Part shown: one piece after another, positions 25,492 through 34,547 of the stretch
Numbering within the stretch: position 1 is the stretch's first letter
Layout: the number at the start of each line of letters is the position of its first letter
Assembly: GCF_014201505.1 (NCBI RefSeq)
Contig: NZ_JACHEO010000004.1
Location: forward strand, 1-64,000
Source of the DNA: Desulfoprunum benzoelyticum
Lineage (GTDB): Bacteria > Desulfobacterota > Desulfobulbia > Desulfobulbales > Desulfocapsaceae
Direction of reading: 5' to 3'
DNA: 64,000 bases
Notes under the pieces: model-generated
Seen by the model: only the letters and a program-made list of their open reading frames with translations
Databases searched by the model: none
What the model was told of the DNA's origin: nothing
Position numbers and translations under genes: made by a program

Positions 25492-25808
25492 TGCACACTC
25501 TCATTCGTGGTTGGTCATTGCACAATCGTCGTTGTCATCCATTAAACGGCCGCTCCGAACTTCTCCTGAAACCAGGCCGGAACCGGCGATGGCCAATCAT
25601 TGGAAACTCCATCAAGGAGCGATTTGCTGTATCCCTGGGGACCTCTCTCGTATTCTTGTCGGTTGCGCAGGCAGGTCCTGCACCATCATGCCTATCAAAC
25701 AATGCGGCAGGCAGCATACCATCTTCATATCGTCCGGCGCAATGACCTGCCGCCGGGCGGTTGCCGATTCTTCCACCTGCAGCGCCGGGCTGGACCCGCG
25801 GCGCTGCC
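25492..25808. other. 317-nt gap between the beta-helix and carbonic anhydrase genes
   Basis: No gene is supported. A 10-nt direct repeat TCATTGCACA occurs at 25488-25497 (overlapping the start codon of the carbonic anhydrase gene) and at 25515-25524, a possible binding site for a regulator or for a translational repressor. A GC hairpin follows the beta-helix gene (separate entry). Confidence 0.4.
25779..25807 (-). terminator. GC-rich hairpin after the beta-helix gene
   Basis: A perfect 9-bp stem (GCAGCGCCG with CGGCGCTGC) encloses an 11-nt loop, beginning 1 nt after the beta-helix stop codon. There is no T-run on the minus-strand side, so it may act as a 3'-end stabiliser or a Rho-assisted stop rather than a classical terminator. 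Confidence 0.4.
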
Positions 25809-27221
25809 TCATGGTTCAATGGTGATCGTCGGATAGATCCCCCGGTTGGGGCCGGTACGGTACGGCTGGATCATATTGAAGGACGCACTCTGGTCGCTCT
25901 GGGCATGGCCCCGGTTGCGGCCCTTGGCGTAATAAGCGCCGTTCAGTTCGAGAATATGCTCGAACCGCTTGCGGAAGGCCTCGACAAAGGCATGGCCGTC
26001 GCCATGGAACGTCATGTTGCCGAGGGCCACCTCGGTCTGTTTGGCGAGATCGTCAAGGGCGATCGAATTCGTCTGCAGGTCCTGCTGCGACCCGATGAAC
26101 CCCCAGACCAGGCGGTTGGCCGGTATGGTGATCGGCTCGACCGCATCGATGATGGTGTGCGGCATGATGATGCAGCCCGCGCCGATCTCGATCCGGGCCT
26201 CCGTCTTGCCGTTGAGAAAGCAGTTGAAGGCAACGAAGATCTTCTCGCCTAAGGTGGAGTGGATGATCTTCGCCCCATGGGCGGTGACGTTGTACCCGGA
26301 GAGGGTCGAGTCGATGATGTAGGTATTCTCCTGGGCGTTGGAACCGACGCCCATCTCGGCATTCTCGAGATAGGCCCTCTGGCAGATCAGGACGTTTTTG
26401 CCGATCCGGGTCTTGCCCTTGATCAGGGCGAAGCGGTTGACGGTCGAACTCTGCGGGGTGTCGAGGGCATCCATGTTGACCTGCTCGAACAGGCGCTCGA
26501 AATCGGTCTTGCGGCTTTCGACGAAATCGATCAGCAGCCCCACCGGTTTCCACGCTTCATCCATCGCCACGTAGCGCTTCAGCACCTCCTCGGGATAGGT
26601 GTACTGGAAGGAAAAGGCATCGTTGGCGATCCACACCGTGCCCGGCTTGATCGCCCGGTGGAACAACTCCTCCGCCTGGACGTAGGAAAACTCGCCGATA
26701 ATGCAGGAATGCAGCGACATGTGATCGACCGTGGCGAATACCCCGATGTAGCACCCCTCCATGGTCGCGCCATGAATATTGGAAAAATGGCCGGCGACCG
26801 TGTTGCGGATGAAAAACTCCTCCGGGGTCTCGAGGTTGTGGGACTTGCTGTGGATCAGGGTGCGGAACAGGAAACTGTCCCTGATGATGATGACCTCGTC
26901 CTCCACCAGCGGCAGTTCCTTCGAGCCGAAGACGATCGCCTCGCCTTTTCTTTTCAGTTCGTCGCCCCGGACATCGCTCTTGTAGACGACGGAGCGGTTG
27001 ACGATACACTTGCCGAGGAAATAGCTGGCGGCAATGTTGGAATTGCTGAACTGAAGCCGCAGCGGATGTTGCGACGTCACCGCGTAGGAGGCATAGTAGT
27101 CCAGCATATTCGCCAGATTGGCGGAGGCATTGATGAACGGCCCGACATCAAAGCCGAACTCCTCCAGATTGACGTTGACCCGGGTAGCGATTCTCTCGAT
27201 CAGCGATAACAGTTGTTTCAT
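25809..27221 (-). CDS. Left-handed beta-helix (hexapeptide-repeat) protein, function unknown
   Basis: This 470-residue protein has two blocks of hexapeptide-type turns: ~145-195 (GHFSNIHGATMEGCYIGVF, then DHMSLHSCIIGEFSYV) and ~270-380 (IGKNVLICQRAYLENAEMGV, then IHSTLGEKIFVAFNCFLNGK, then IEIGAGCIIMPHTIIDAV). Such folds occur in acyl/nucleotidyl transferases and in gamma carbonic anhydrases. Several His residues in the first block could bind metal at a trimer interface, but the exact gamma-CA ligand spacing is not evident. No nucleotidyltransferase motif is seen at the N-terminus. Its neighbour on the same strand is an LCIB-type carbonic anhydrase. Confidence 0.7.
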   Translation of the reverse strand: MKQLLSLIERIATRVNVNLEEFGFDVGPFINASANLANMLDYYASYAVTSQHPLRLQFSNSNIAASYFLGKCIVNRSVVYKSDVRGDELKRKGEAIVFGSKELPLVEDEVIIIRDSFLFRTLIHSKSHNLETPEEFFIRNTVAGHFSNIHGATMEGCYIGVFATVDHMSLHSCIIGEFSYVQAEELFHRAIKPGTVWIANDAFSFQYTYPEEVLKRYVAMDEAWKPVGLLIDFVESRKTDFERLFEQVNMDALDTPQSSTVNRFALIKGKTRIGKNVLICQRAYLENAEMGVGSNAQENTYIIDSTLSGYNVTAHGAKIIHSTLGEKIFVAFNCFLNGKTEARIEIGAGCIIMPHTIIDAVEPITIPANRLVWGFIGSQQDLQTNSIALDDLAKQTEVALGNMTFHGDGHAFVEAFRKRFEHILELNGAYYAKGRNRGHAQSDQSASFNMIQPYRTGPNRGIYPTITIEP

Positions 27222-27459
27222 CTATCCTCACGCCCTTCGTTGTATTCTCTGCCTTGAGGACCGGAAAATCCGGCCCCCTCCCCGCACATCCGTGCTCGCC
27301 TGGATCTCTTCCCGACCGATCCGTCGAAAAAAATACCATATTCCGCCTGAAATTCACCGTTTCGATTTTCTTTTCGATCGAAATTCCATACTCTGCACCT
27401 CTTGAGATGGCGACCGGAAGACAAAAGCCGGAACAAGAAAGTACCGATCTTCCTTTTTA

Positions 27460-27488
27460 TTGACAGGCCGCATTTTGCCTCTTATGAC
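27460..27488 (+). promoter_or_regulatory. Strong sigma-70-like promoter for the cytidylate-kinase-like gene
   Basis: A perfect TTGACA (27460-27465) is followed after 17 nt by TATGAC (27483-27488). It drives rightward, with the ATG about 110 nt downstream. The 375-nt gap 27222-27597 between the divergent beta-helix and kinase-like genes otherwise holds no supported gene. Confidence 0.6.
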
Positions 27489-27597
27489 TATGGCCGATAT
27501 TTGTCACCGCGTTCGAGCCTCATCGTTGTCAGGACCGTTCCCCGCATGACGACAACCGGGCGGCTCAATCTTCGCCATTCGACCCAAGGAGAAATAC

Positions 27598-28257
27598 ATG
27601 TCGATCGTCACCATCACCAGGGGATCATATAGCAGGGGCAAGGAGGTGGCCGAGAGGCTGGCCGCCAAGATGGGTTACCAGTGCATCTCGCGCGATGTCC
27701 TGCTCGAGGCCTCGGAAGAATTCAACATCCCGGAAATCAAACTGGTTCGCGCCCTCAATGACTGCCCGAAGGTGCTGGAGAGGTTCTGGGGCGGTTCCGA
27801 GCGGTATGTAAAATACTACCGCTCCGCCCTCCTCGACCATGCCCGCAAGGACAATCTGGTCTATCACGGCCTGGCCGGCCATTTCTTTCTCCGCGACATC
27901 CCGCACGTCCTGAAGATCAGGATCAACGCCGACATCAAGACCCGCGTCAAGGAAGAGATGTCGAGGGAAAATATCTCCGCCGAAGAGGCCCTCTACGTCC
28001 TCAAAAAAGACGACGAGGAACGCCGTAAATGGGGAATTCAGGTCTACGGCATGGACCCGTGGGACAGCCGCCTGTATGACATGGTCATCAATATCAGCAT
28101 GATGACCGTCGATGACGCCGTCGACATCATTTACGCCCTGCTGCAGAAACCGACCTTCAAGACCAGTCCGCAATCGCAGCATCAGGTCGATGACCTGGCC
28201 AGGACCGCGAAGGAACAGATCGAAAAGCTGCGCTCCCTGGGCTCGACGCTGTTTTAG
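27598..28257 (+). CDS. Cytidylate-kinase-like family protein
   Basis: This 219-residue protein has the AAA_26/cytidylate-kinase-like fold: SIVTITRGSYSRGKEVAERLA supplies a degenerate P-loop, ISRDVLLEAS follows, then FHGL-type YHGLAGHFFL and VLKIRINADIKTRVKEEM with the arginines of a lid region, and KDDEERRKWGIQVYG. Members are widespread in anaerobes and usually lack the strict GxxGxGKG P-loop; their substrate is not established. AAGGAGA precedes the ATG and a near-consensus promoter lies upstream. The membrane acyltransferase gene follows by 43 nt. Confidence 0.8.
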   Translation: MSIVTITRGSYSRGKEVAERLAAKMGYQCISRDVLLEASEEFNIPEIKLVRALNDCPKVLERFWGGSERYVKYYRSALLDHARKDNLVYHGLAGHFFLRDIPHVLKIRINADIKTRVKEEMSRENISAEEALYVLKKDDEERRKWGIQVYGMDPWDSRLYDMVINISMMTVDDAVDIIYALLQKPTFKTSPQSQHQVDDLARTAKEQIEKLRSLGSTLF

Positions 28258-28300
28258 CCGGTTTCCCGTTCATGGCCCTCCATCCCCGGGTCCGGAGGCC

Positions 28301-29995
28301 ATGAATGTACGTGGATCAGCCACCCATTCCGACACTATGCAGATCAACCGGTCCCACCCTCTGTGGAAGATCGCCGCGGCGCTGCTCTTCTTCCTGCTGA
28401 TCAGGCAGATCCTCTCCTATATCGCCCTTTCCAGTTATTTTTCGGCGACCGTCGACGCCGATTTCGACCATCCCGACGTCATCGACATCTACTACGCCAG
28501 CAGCGCCGCAACCTTCAGGGAGGAGCACCGCCAGAGCTCCGAGGCCTTCACCCCCGGCCTCAGGGAGAAAAAACAGATCGACCTGACCGATGGGGTGGCG
28601 AGAAAGATCCGCATCGATCTCGGAGGACAGGGAGGGCAGGTCAAACTGTACAGCCTGAGATTGAAAAGTCATTTCGGCGGCGCCAGGACCTTCGATGCCC
28701 GGCAGATCTTCGACGGCTTCACCCCGGCCAACGGTATAGAGTCCTACACTCTCGAAGGCGATCATGTGCTGGTTCACACGACAGGAGTCGACCCGCACAT
28801 TGTCCTCAAGGGGAAACTGCGGGAAGAGAATGCGATGGTCGGCACCTTCCTGCCGGCAGTCTATGCCCTGGCCTTTCTCCTCCTCCTCTCCCACGCCAAC
28901 CTTGCAGCATTCCCGGCCATCGCCGACCTGCAGGGCAAATCATCTTCGATCGGCCTGCATCTCGGGTCTCTCGACGGCGTCCGGGGAGTCGCGGCGCTGA
29001 TGGTACTGGCGGAGCACACCGGCTTACTGCGGGGGATCGGCTCCCTCGGCGTCTGGCTCTTCTTCTGCCTGAGCGGTTTTCTCCTGGCGGCGCCGTTCAT
29101 CACAGAACCGTCCCGGGCCGTGTCGCCCCGTTTCATGGCCACCTATCTTGTCCGCCGGATGAAACGGATTCTGCCGATGTACTATGCGGTTCTCGCGGCC
29201 TCCCTGATGTTCAGCGGCAAGACCGACCAGTTCATCCGCCACATTCTCTTCCTGCAGGGTGATGGGCATCTCTGGACCCTGCCGCAGGAGATGTTTTTCT
29301 ACCTCGTCCTGCCGCTGGTCGTCGCCGCCATCTATCTGCTGTGCCGCGGCAACCGGCTGCTGGCCGTGTTCTTCCTCCTGCTGCTGCTGGTCGTGGCGAA
29401 CAGGTACATGTCCACCCGCTTCATCTCGCTCTATGGCTACGGCAAGAAACTGGAACCGATGATCGGCATCTTCCTCTCCGGCATGATGTTCGCCTACCTG
29501 TATCACTGGCTGGGGAGCAACCGCCTGTTTCTGAAACTGGACCGGACCCATGTCCGGCGGTTCTGTTCGCTGGCGGGGTTGATCCTGCTGGCCCTGCTGC
29601 TGGTCCTGTCGGCACGGCTGGTCCCGGCGTGGGCCCACGTCAATGCCCTGAAGAATCCCGGCACTTTCGGCTTCGCCGCCGGGCTGTTCATCCTGCTGCT
29701 GGTCCTGGCCAACAACACCCTGTTGAGCCGGATCATGAGCTTTCTTCCACTGCGCGCCGTCGGCCTCGTCGGCTTCAGCTACTACCTGTTGCATCCGACC
29801 CTGCTGAACTTCATCAGGACCGAGTTCCAGGACTATTTCGGGGTCCGCCTGAGCGGCCTGCCGATGTTCGTCCTCGCCGGCCTCGCCACCTATGGCCTCG
29901 CCGCCTTCACCTATACCTACATCGAACGGCCCTTTCTGCGATCGACGGCCGCGACGCCACCGCAGCAGCAGCAGGCATCTTCAGGCTCGGCCTGA
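28301..29995 (+). CDS. OafA/YrhL-type membrane acyltransferase (acyltransferase 3 family)
   Basis: This 564-residue protein begins with one transmembrane segment and a ~180-residue exported domain (residues ~40-185), followed by the acyltransferase 3 core of about ten helices. The core opens with SLDGVRGVAALMVLAEHTG, containing the family's conserved His, then LFFCLSGFLLAAPF and YLVRRMKRILPMYYA with the conserved Arg. Such enzymes O-acylate cell-surface sugars, or transfer groups across the membrane. The extracytoplasmic N-terminal domain before the core is less usual. Start at ATG 28301; GGAGG sits close to it (2-nt spacing), so ATG 28337 is an alternative. Confidence 0.85.
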   Translation: MNVRGSATHSDTMQINRSHPLWKIAAALLFFLLIRQILSYIALSSYFSATVDADFDHPDVIDIYYASSAATFREEHRQSSEAFTPGLREKKQIDLTDGVARKIRIDLGGQGGQVKLYSLRLKSHFGGARTFDARQIFDGFTPANGIESYTLEGDHVLVHTTGVDPHIVLKGKLREENAMVGTFLPAVYALAFLLLLSHANLAAFPAIADLQGKSSSIGLHLGSLDGVRGVAALMVLAEHTGLLRGIGSLGVWLFFCLSGFLLAAPFITEPSRAVSPRFMATYLVRRMKRILPMYYAVLAASLMFSGKTDQFIRHILFLQGDGHLWTLPQEMFFYLVLPLVVAAIYLLCRGNRLLAVFFLLLLLVVANRYMSTRFISLYGYGKKLEPMIGIFLSGMMFAYLYHWLGSNRLFLKLDRTHVRRFCSLAGLILLALLLVLSARLVPAWAHVNALKNPGTFGFAAGLFILLLVLANNTLLSRIMSFLPLRAVGLVGFSYYLLHPTLLNFIRTEFQDYFGVRLSGLPMFVLAGLATYGLAAFTYTYIERPFLRSTAATPPQQQQASSGSA

Positions 29996-30004
29996 AGGCC
30001 CCCT

Positions 30005-30289
30005 TCAGATTCCATCCAGCCCGATTGTGAACATGGTCTCGAGGTCATGGCGGGAGAAGGCCTTGAAGGCAAGCATGGTCTCGGTCTTGAGGATGGCGTC
30101 GATCGTCAGCAGCCCTCTGGTGACGAGCTCGGAAAGGTCGTCGTTGGTGGGAACACGGCAGATGGCGACCAGGTCGTAGGTGCCACTCACCGAAAAGACC
30201 TCGGAGACGCCTTCCGTATCGGCCAGCTGCTGTGCCACTTCATTGATCTTCGACCGCTCGACATTCATCAGGATGATAGATGTAACCAT
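30005..30289 (-). CDS. Stand-alone AsnC/Lrp ligand-binding (RAM) domain protein
   Basis: This 94-residue protein has the complete Lrp/AsnC effector-binding domain (VTSIILMNVERSKINEVAQQ; VSEVFSVSGTYDLVAICRV; ending KTETMLAFKAFSRHDLE) with no helix-turn-helix part. Such small stand-alone domains bind amino acids as oligomers and may modulate full-length Lrp-type regulators. I chose ATG 30289, which has GGAG at 8-9 nt; a TTG five codons earlier would bury that site. It lies tail-to-tail with the acyltransferase, 9 nt apart. Confidence 0.85.
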   Translation of the reverse strand: MVTSIILMNVERSKINEVAQQLADTEGVSEVFSVSGTYDLVAICRVPTNDDLSELVTRGLLTIDAILKTETMLAFKAFSRHDLETMFTIGLDGI

Positions 30290-30407
30290 AAAATTTTTCT
30301 CCAATAAATATTATACAATTACCCATTCGCGACAATCGATTGACAGCATCGGCACATGCCGGCACTCCGCCGGAGACAGTGCTGATCCCGTCCCGATCCG
30401 CATCAGG

Positions 30408-30707
30408 TCAGGTCATCTGCCGGAGCCGGCTGCGCAGTTCTTCCAGCTCATCGAGCAGATCGAGGGCCAGGGCGGCCCCCGGCAGGTTGACGCCGAGATC
30501 GTGCTGCAGCCGGCAGGTCACCTGGATCCGTTTGATCGCCATGGCATCGAAGCGCCACGTTTCAGGCGACGGGCCTTCCGGGGTCAGGACGCCCTCGTTG
30601 ACCATCTCGAAGACCAGTTCATGATCGACCCGGCAAATGGTGCAGATTTCGCTGAAACCCCAGGTCATGTCTTCGTCCAGAACTGTGATACAGTATTTTT
30701 CCATCAT
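30408..30707 (-). CDS. cbpM: Chaperone modulator CbpM
   Basis: This 99-residue MerR-like helix-turn-helix protein begins with YCITVLDEDMTWGFSEICTIC, followed by LVFEMVNEGVLTPEG and the characteristic WRFDAMAIKRIQVTCRLQHDLGVNLPGAALALDLLDELEELR segment. CbpM binds the J domain of CbpA and inhibits it. The gene begins 3 nt after the cbpA stop, with GGGAGG spanning that junction, so the two are co-translated. Two adjacent ATG codons leave the start uncertain by one residue. Confidence 0.88.
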   Translation of the reverse strand: MMEKYCITVLDEDMTWGFSEICTICRVDHELVFEMVNEGVLTPEGPSPETWRFDAMAIKRIQVTCRLQHDLGVNLPGAALALDLLDELEELRSRLRQMT

Positions 30708-30710
30708 GGC

Positions 30711-31676
30711 TTATCCTCCCAGTCCGGACCGGGGATTGAAGGGCATCAGTTGCGCCATCCGCCTGTACAGTTCCTTCTGTTCGGCCGTCCGGGCCTCAGG
30801 GACATGAACGGCCAGGGTCACATACTGGTTGCCGATCTGGTATTTCGAGCACAGCCCTCGACCCTTGAGGCGTAATTTCTGACCGTTCTGGGAGTTGGCG
30901 GGCAGTTTCAGATCGACCTTGCCGCCCAGCGTCGGCACGGCAATGGTCGCACCCAGCGCCGCCTCCCACGGGGTAACCGGCAGGGTGAGATAGATATCCC
31001 GCTTGACGACCGTGAAAACCGGGTGCGGCAGGAAGACGATCTCAAGGAAGAGATTGCCATGCGCCATCCCCCTCGCCGCTCCCGCCTCGCCCTGGCCTTC
31101 GAGGCGGATCTGCTGTCCTTCGATGACTCCCTTCGGAATCGTGACCTGCAGCGATTGGGGCTGGACACTGATGCGGCCGCCCCCCTCATCGACCGTCCGG
31201 TTCAGGGTGATCGTCTTTTTTGCCCCGAAATAACTGTCTTCAAGCGAGATCGATATCTGCGCGTGGAGGTCGCGGCCGATATCCTGGAATCCCTGGTCGA
31301 AAAACGAGAAGCCCTCCGGGGCCTGCCTGCCCCGGCCGCCCCCGAACAAGGACTCGAAAAAGTCGCTGAACTGGTGTGTTGAGGCCCCGCCGGTACTGAA
31401 GCCGCCGCTCCGGAACCGCTCCTCCCAATCGGGGGGCGGGCGAAAATCCTGGCCGGCCTTCCAGTTGGCGCCGAAACTGTCGTAGGCCTTGCGCTTCTCC
31501 TCGTCCTTCAGGACTTCATAGGCCTCGTTGATCTCCTTGAAGCGGGCTTCGGCATCCTTGTCCTTGCTGACATCGGGATGGTACTTGCGGGCCAGCCGAC
31601 GATAGGCCCGCTTGATCTCCTCCGCCGAAGCATCCTTGGCAACATTGAGGGTCTTGTAATAATCCTTGTATTCCAT
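30711..31676 (-). CDS. cbpA: DnaJ-family co-chaperone CbpA
   Basis: This 321-residue co-chaperone has a J domain (residues 1-70, HPD in KYHPDVSK), a Gly/Phe-rich linker (FSDFFESLFGGGRGRQ), and two DnaJ C-terminal beta domains (LHAQISISLEDSYFGAKKTI and ITLNRT, then VPTLGGKVDLKLPANSQNGQKLRLKGRG). There is no zinc-finger region, which distinguishes CbpA from DnaJ. It stimulates DnaK and binds unfolded clients. I chose ATG 31676; the upstream extension lacks homology. cbpM follows directly. Confidence 0.92.
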   Translation of the reverse strand: MEYKDYYKTLNVAKDASAEEIKRAYRRLARKYHPDVSKDKDAEARFKEINEAYEVLKDEEKRKAYDSFGANWKAGQDFRPPPDWEERFRSGGFSTGGASTHQFSDFFESLFGGGRGRQAPEGFSFFDQGFQDIGRDLHAQISISLEDSYFGAKKTITLNRTVDEGGGRISVQPQSLQVTIPKGVIEGQQIRLEGQGEAGAARGMAHGNLFLEIVFLPHPVFTVVKRDIYLTLPVTPWEAALGATIAVPTLGGKVDLKLPANSQNGQKLRLKGRGLCSKYQIGNQYVTLAVHVPEARTAEQKELYRRMAQLMPFNPRSGLGG

Positions 31677-31954
31677 AGCACATCCTCGGGCTGTCCGCAG
31701 CCCCGCTGTATTGACCGCAACATGTGTTGATCTTACAACGATAATCAAGAACAGACATCACGCAACCGGGAACAGGGATGGGATGAGGGCACGAGGCGTC
31801 ATCCCCTGCCCGGCAGGGGATATTGCACTCTCCCCCGGCCCTCCCGTCAGCGGCGGACGGCGCTGACGGCCAGTGAGCCGATCGCCGCAACAGGTCATCG
31901 ACATCCAGCTTCAGTACAGCATACCCCGGCCGGAAGATCAATGCCTTCCCCGCC

Positions 31955-33817
31955 TCACGGGGAGGCTTTTTTCGACTGCAGCACCAGCATTTCGCAACGG
32001 CCGCAGTCGAACCGCAACTCATAACAGCCGGTATTGTCGCAAAGGGTCAGCGGTTCAGGGATCTCCGCATTGTCCTTGTTGTCCTTCGGGCAGATGCCGA
32101 GCTGCCGCTTGAGGCAGTAGCGGCAGGTCATCAGGGGAGCATCGTCCGCCATTTCCAGAGCGGCGGCGGACGGGGGAAAGGTGGTGACGCCATGGCGGCG
32201 ATAGAAACACCGCGCCCGCTCGTTGGTGATATTGGCCAGAGAAGCCGTTTCTGCAGCCGGCCAGACCGCCGTGCCGACCTCCTTCTTCCTGGTCGGCCGC
32301 TGGTGGCGGGCCAGACGGGTCTCGACATGGGAAGCCAGGGCCGTGCGCCGCAGGTCGTTGAGGGCCGCCGCCGGGACATGAATCGATGAATCGACGGCGA
32401 CAGCGACGTGCCGGACGGAAAAGACCGTGCCGCCGCTTTTCCCCATCTGCCGCCTGACAACCTCGTCGATCCGGCCGGGGGCTATTGCTGCAATCTTCTC
32501 CAGAGGCATCGCAACGGTCGTGGTGCAGCCATCCTCATCGAAGACAACGCAGCGGAGCCCGGTTGCCGTCTCCTCGACCCGGAGATCGATCCCGATCTTC
32601 CGGCAGTCTCTGCTGGCCGCCAGCCGGCGGGTGAAGGCACTGTCAAAGTTGCGATAGATCCTGGTCCCCGGTTCGATCGCCGCCATCTCCTGCGGATAAA
32701 TCCTGGACCCCTCGACGCGGTTGGCCTTCATGCCGACCAATGTCCCCTGCCGGTCGAAAAAGCAGAGACCGTCACCATTGTTGATCTCCATCTCCGTGTC
32801 GATGGTGAAATACTGGCGCTCGACCTTGTCGACGGTGCCGACCGGCTGCCCGGTGGCTTTCGGGCTATCGATCGATCCCGGACGATTGCGGCGATCGACC
32901 AGAAAATAATCGGTCCCGCTGCGGCTGAAGGTCCTGATCGGATCGGGAACGAAATCGAAGCGGCAGCGGCCGGAGGAGGAGCGGCGCCGGTCGCCGTCGG
33001 CTTCGAGCAGCCGGTCGAGGATCAGCCGGTAGGCGGCGGTGACGTTTTTGACATAGCGTTCATCCTTGAGTCGCCCCTCGATCTTGAACGAACTGACCCC
33101 GGCCGCCAGCAGCTCGCGAAGGTGCTGCGACAGGTCGAGATCCTTGAGGGAGAGGAAATAGCGATCCCGGCCCAGCTTTTTCCCGCTGCCGTCCCGAAGA
33201 CTGTAGCGATGACGGCAGAACTGGGCGCACTCGCCGCGGTTGGCGCTGCGGCCGAGAACCTTGTCGCTGATGTAGCATCTGCCGCTGTAGCAGACACAGA
33301 GGGCGCCATGGACGAAACATTCGAGGGGGATCGTGGTGGCGGCCCGGATCGCGCCGATTTCGGCGAGGCTGAGTTCCCGGGCCAGGACGACCTGGGAAAA
33401 ACCGACCTGTTGCAGGAACCGCACCTTGTCGACCGTCCGGTTGTCGGTCTGGGTCGAAGCGTGGAGCGCGATCGGCGGCAGGTCGCACTCCAGCAGACCC
33501 ATATCCTGAATGATCAGGGCATCGGCGCCGGCATTCCACACGTCATGGGCAAGGGCGGCAGCCTCCTGAAGTTCGGCATCGGTGAGGAGGGTGTTGAGGG
33601 CGACATATACCCGGGCGAAATAGCGGTGGGCGTAACGCGCCAGCCGCTCGATGACGGCGAGGTCATTGCCGGCGGCGGCCCGGGCGCTGTATCGCGGCGC
33701 CCCGATATAGACGGCGTCGGCCCCATGATCGATGGCGGCGATGCCGCAGTCGAGGTCCCGGGCCGGGGCGAGCAGTTCCACCGGGTGGGAGGGGAAGGGC
33801 GATTTTTCAGGGTCCAT
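31955..33817 (-). CDS. U32 peptidase-family protein (RlhA/YhbU-like, with DUF3656-like region)
   Basis: This 620-residue protein starts with VELLAPARDLDCGIAAIDHGADAVYIGAP, the U32 opening. The core carries the signature ECFVHGALCVCYSGRCYISD and CAQFCRH, with the four cysteines now associated with an iron-sulfur cluster in RlhA-type proteins. The long C-terminal half (~300-600) is a DUF3656-like region ending in a Cys-rich tail (CRYCLKRQLGICPKD, CGRC). E. coli relatives hydroxylate 23S rRNA or tRNA precursors rather than degrade protein. The same role is plausible here but not certain. No obvious operon partner; the LUD gene is 40 nt upstream. Confidence 0.82.
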   Translation of the reverse strand: MDPEKSPFPSHPVELLAPARDLDCGIAAIDHGADAVYIGAPRYSARAAAGNDLAVIERLARYAHRYFARVYVALNTLLTDAELQEAAALAHDVWNAGADALIIQDMGLLECDLPPIALHASTQTDNRTVDKVRFLQQVGFSQVVLARELSLAEIGAIRAATTIPLECFVHGALCVCYSGRCYISDKVLGRSANRGECAQFCRHRYSLRDGSGKKLGRDRYFLSLKDLDLSQHLRELLAAGVSSFKIEGRLKDERYVKNVTAAYRLILDRLLEADGDRRRSSSGRCRFDFVPDPIRTFSRSGTDYFLVDRRNRPGSIDSPKATGQPVGTVDKVERQYFTIDTEMEINNGDGLCFFDRQGTLVGMKANRVEGSRIYPQEMAAIEPGTRIYRNFDSAFTRRLAASRDCRKIGIDLRVEETATGLRCVVFDEDGCTTTVAMPLEKIAAIAPGRIDEVVRRQMGKSGGTVFSVRHVAVAVDSSIHVPAAALNDLRRTALASHVETRLARHQRPTRKKEVGTAVWPAAETASLANITNERARCFYRRHGVTTFPPSAAALEMADDAPLMTCRYCLKRQLGICPKDNKDNAEIPEPLTLCDNTGCYELRFDCGRCEMLVLQSKKASP

Positions 33818-33857
33818 GCCCGGATGCCTGGCTGTCGGCAACGAGATCTCCCGGCCG

Positions 33858-34514
33858 TTACAGGCCGAGGTCGGCGTTGATCAGCACGACCGTGATCCGT
33901 CCCTTGGGATAGGATCTTTCGGTGATGATCCAGCTGTTGCAGATCCGCCCCGGGCTCCGGCAGTCGGCGCACCGGGCGGTTTCGACACAGGGAGTCCTGC
34001 AGTCGAGCCGCATCGCGTTGACCGGTGCGGCATAGTTCTTGATGCGCCGCATCGCAGCCTCGAGATCGGGGACGATCTTGTTGCGGCCGACGAGGACGAC
34101 GACCTCCTTCGGTCCAAAGGTGATCGCCGCGACCCGGTTGCCGATCATATCGAGATTGACCAGATGCCCGGCCTCGGTGACCGCGTTGACGCCGCTGCAA
34201 TAGAGGTCGGCGAGCAGGGCCCGGCGGCGGCGCTCGAATTTTTCGGCCGCCGGTATCTCCGGCTCATCCGGACGGATGACCTCGTAACCGCAATCGCCAC
34301 GGTTCAGGAAATCATGGAGACCGGCGGCCTTCAGGGTCATCGAGCCGCCATAGGAGACGACCCGGGCCGCGCTCGCCGGGAGGATATCATCGCGGACCAC
34401 TCTCCCGGCAGCGGCGGCCGTATCGACGACGACGGCCGCAAAGTTGTTGGCAATCAACCGCTCTTTGACTTCCTGCAGGCGCAACTGCCAGTAGTGCTGC
34501 AGCGGATCCTTCAT
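33858..34514 (-). CDS. LUD-domain (lactate utilization-type) protein
   Basis: This 218-residue protein is a stand-alone LUD domain: the N-terminal helix RLQEVKERLIANNFAAVVVD, VSYGGSMTLKAAGL, LYCSGVNAVTEAGHLVNLD and VVVLVGRNKIVPDLEAAMRRIKN. LUD proteins were defined by LutC/LutB of lactate oxidation, but isolated copies like this are common in anaerobes with unknown role. An added Cys cluster near the end (CRTPCVETARCADCRSPGRIC) could bind FeS or metal. GGAGGGG lies before ATG 34514. It is part of a short minus-strand run with the U32 gene. Confidence 0.82.
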   Translation of the reverse strand: MKDPLQHYWQLRLQEVKERLIANNFAAVVVDTAAAAGRVVRDDILPASAARVVSYGGSMTLKAAGLHDFLNRGDCGYEVIRPDEPEIPAAEKFERRRRALLADLYCSGVNAVTEAGHLVNLDMIGNRVAAITFGPKEVVVLVGRNKIVPDLEAAMRRIKNYAAPVNAMRLDCRTPCVETARCADCRSPGRICNSWIITERSYPKGRITVVLINADLGL

Positions 34515-34547
34515 TTCCCCTCCTTCCATCGCCACTCGCGATTAATG

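Noticed and set aside
31940-31972. Hairpin with T-run at the end of the U32 gene (plus orientation)
   Set aside because: The T-run is the complement of Lys codons in the U32 gene, and no plus-strand gene ends there.
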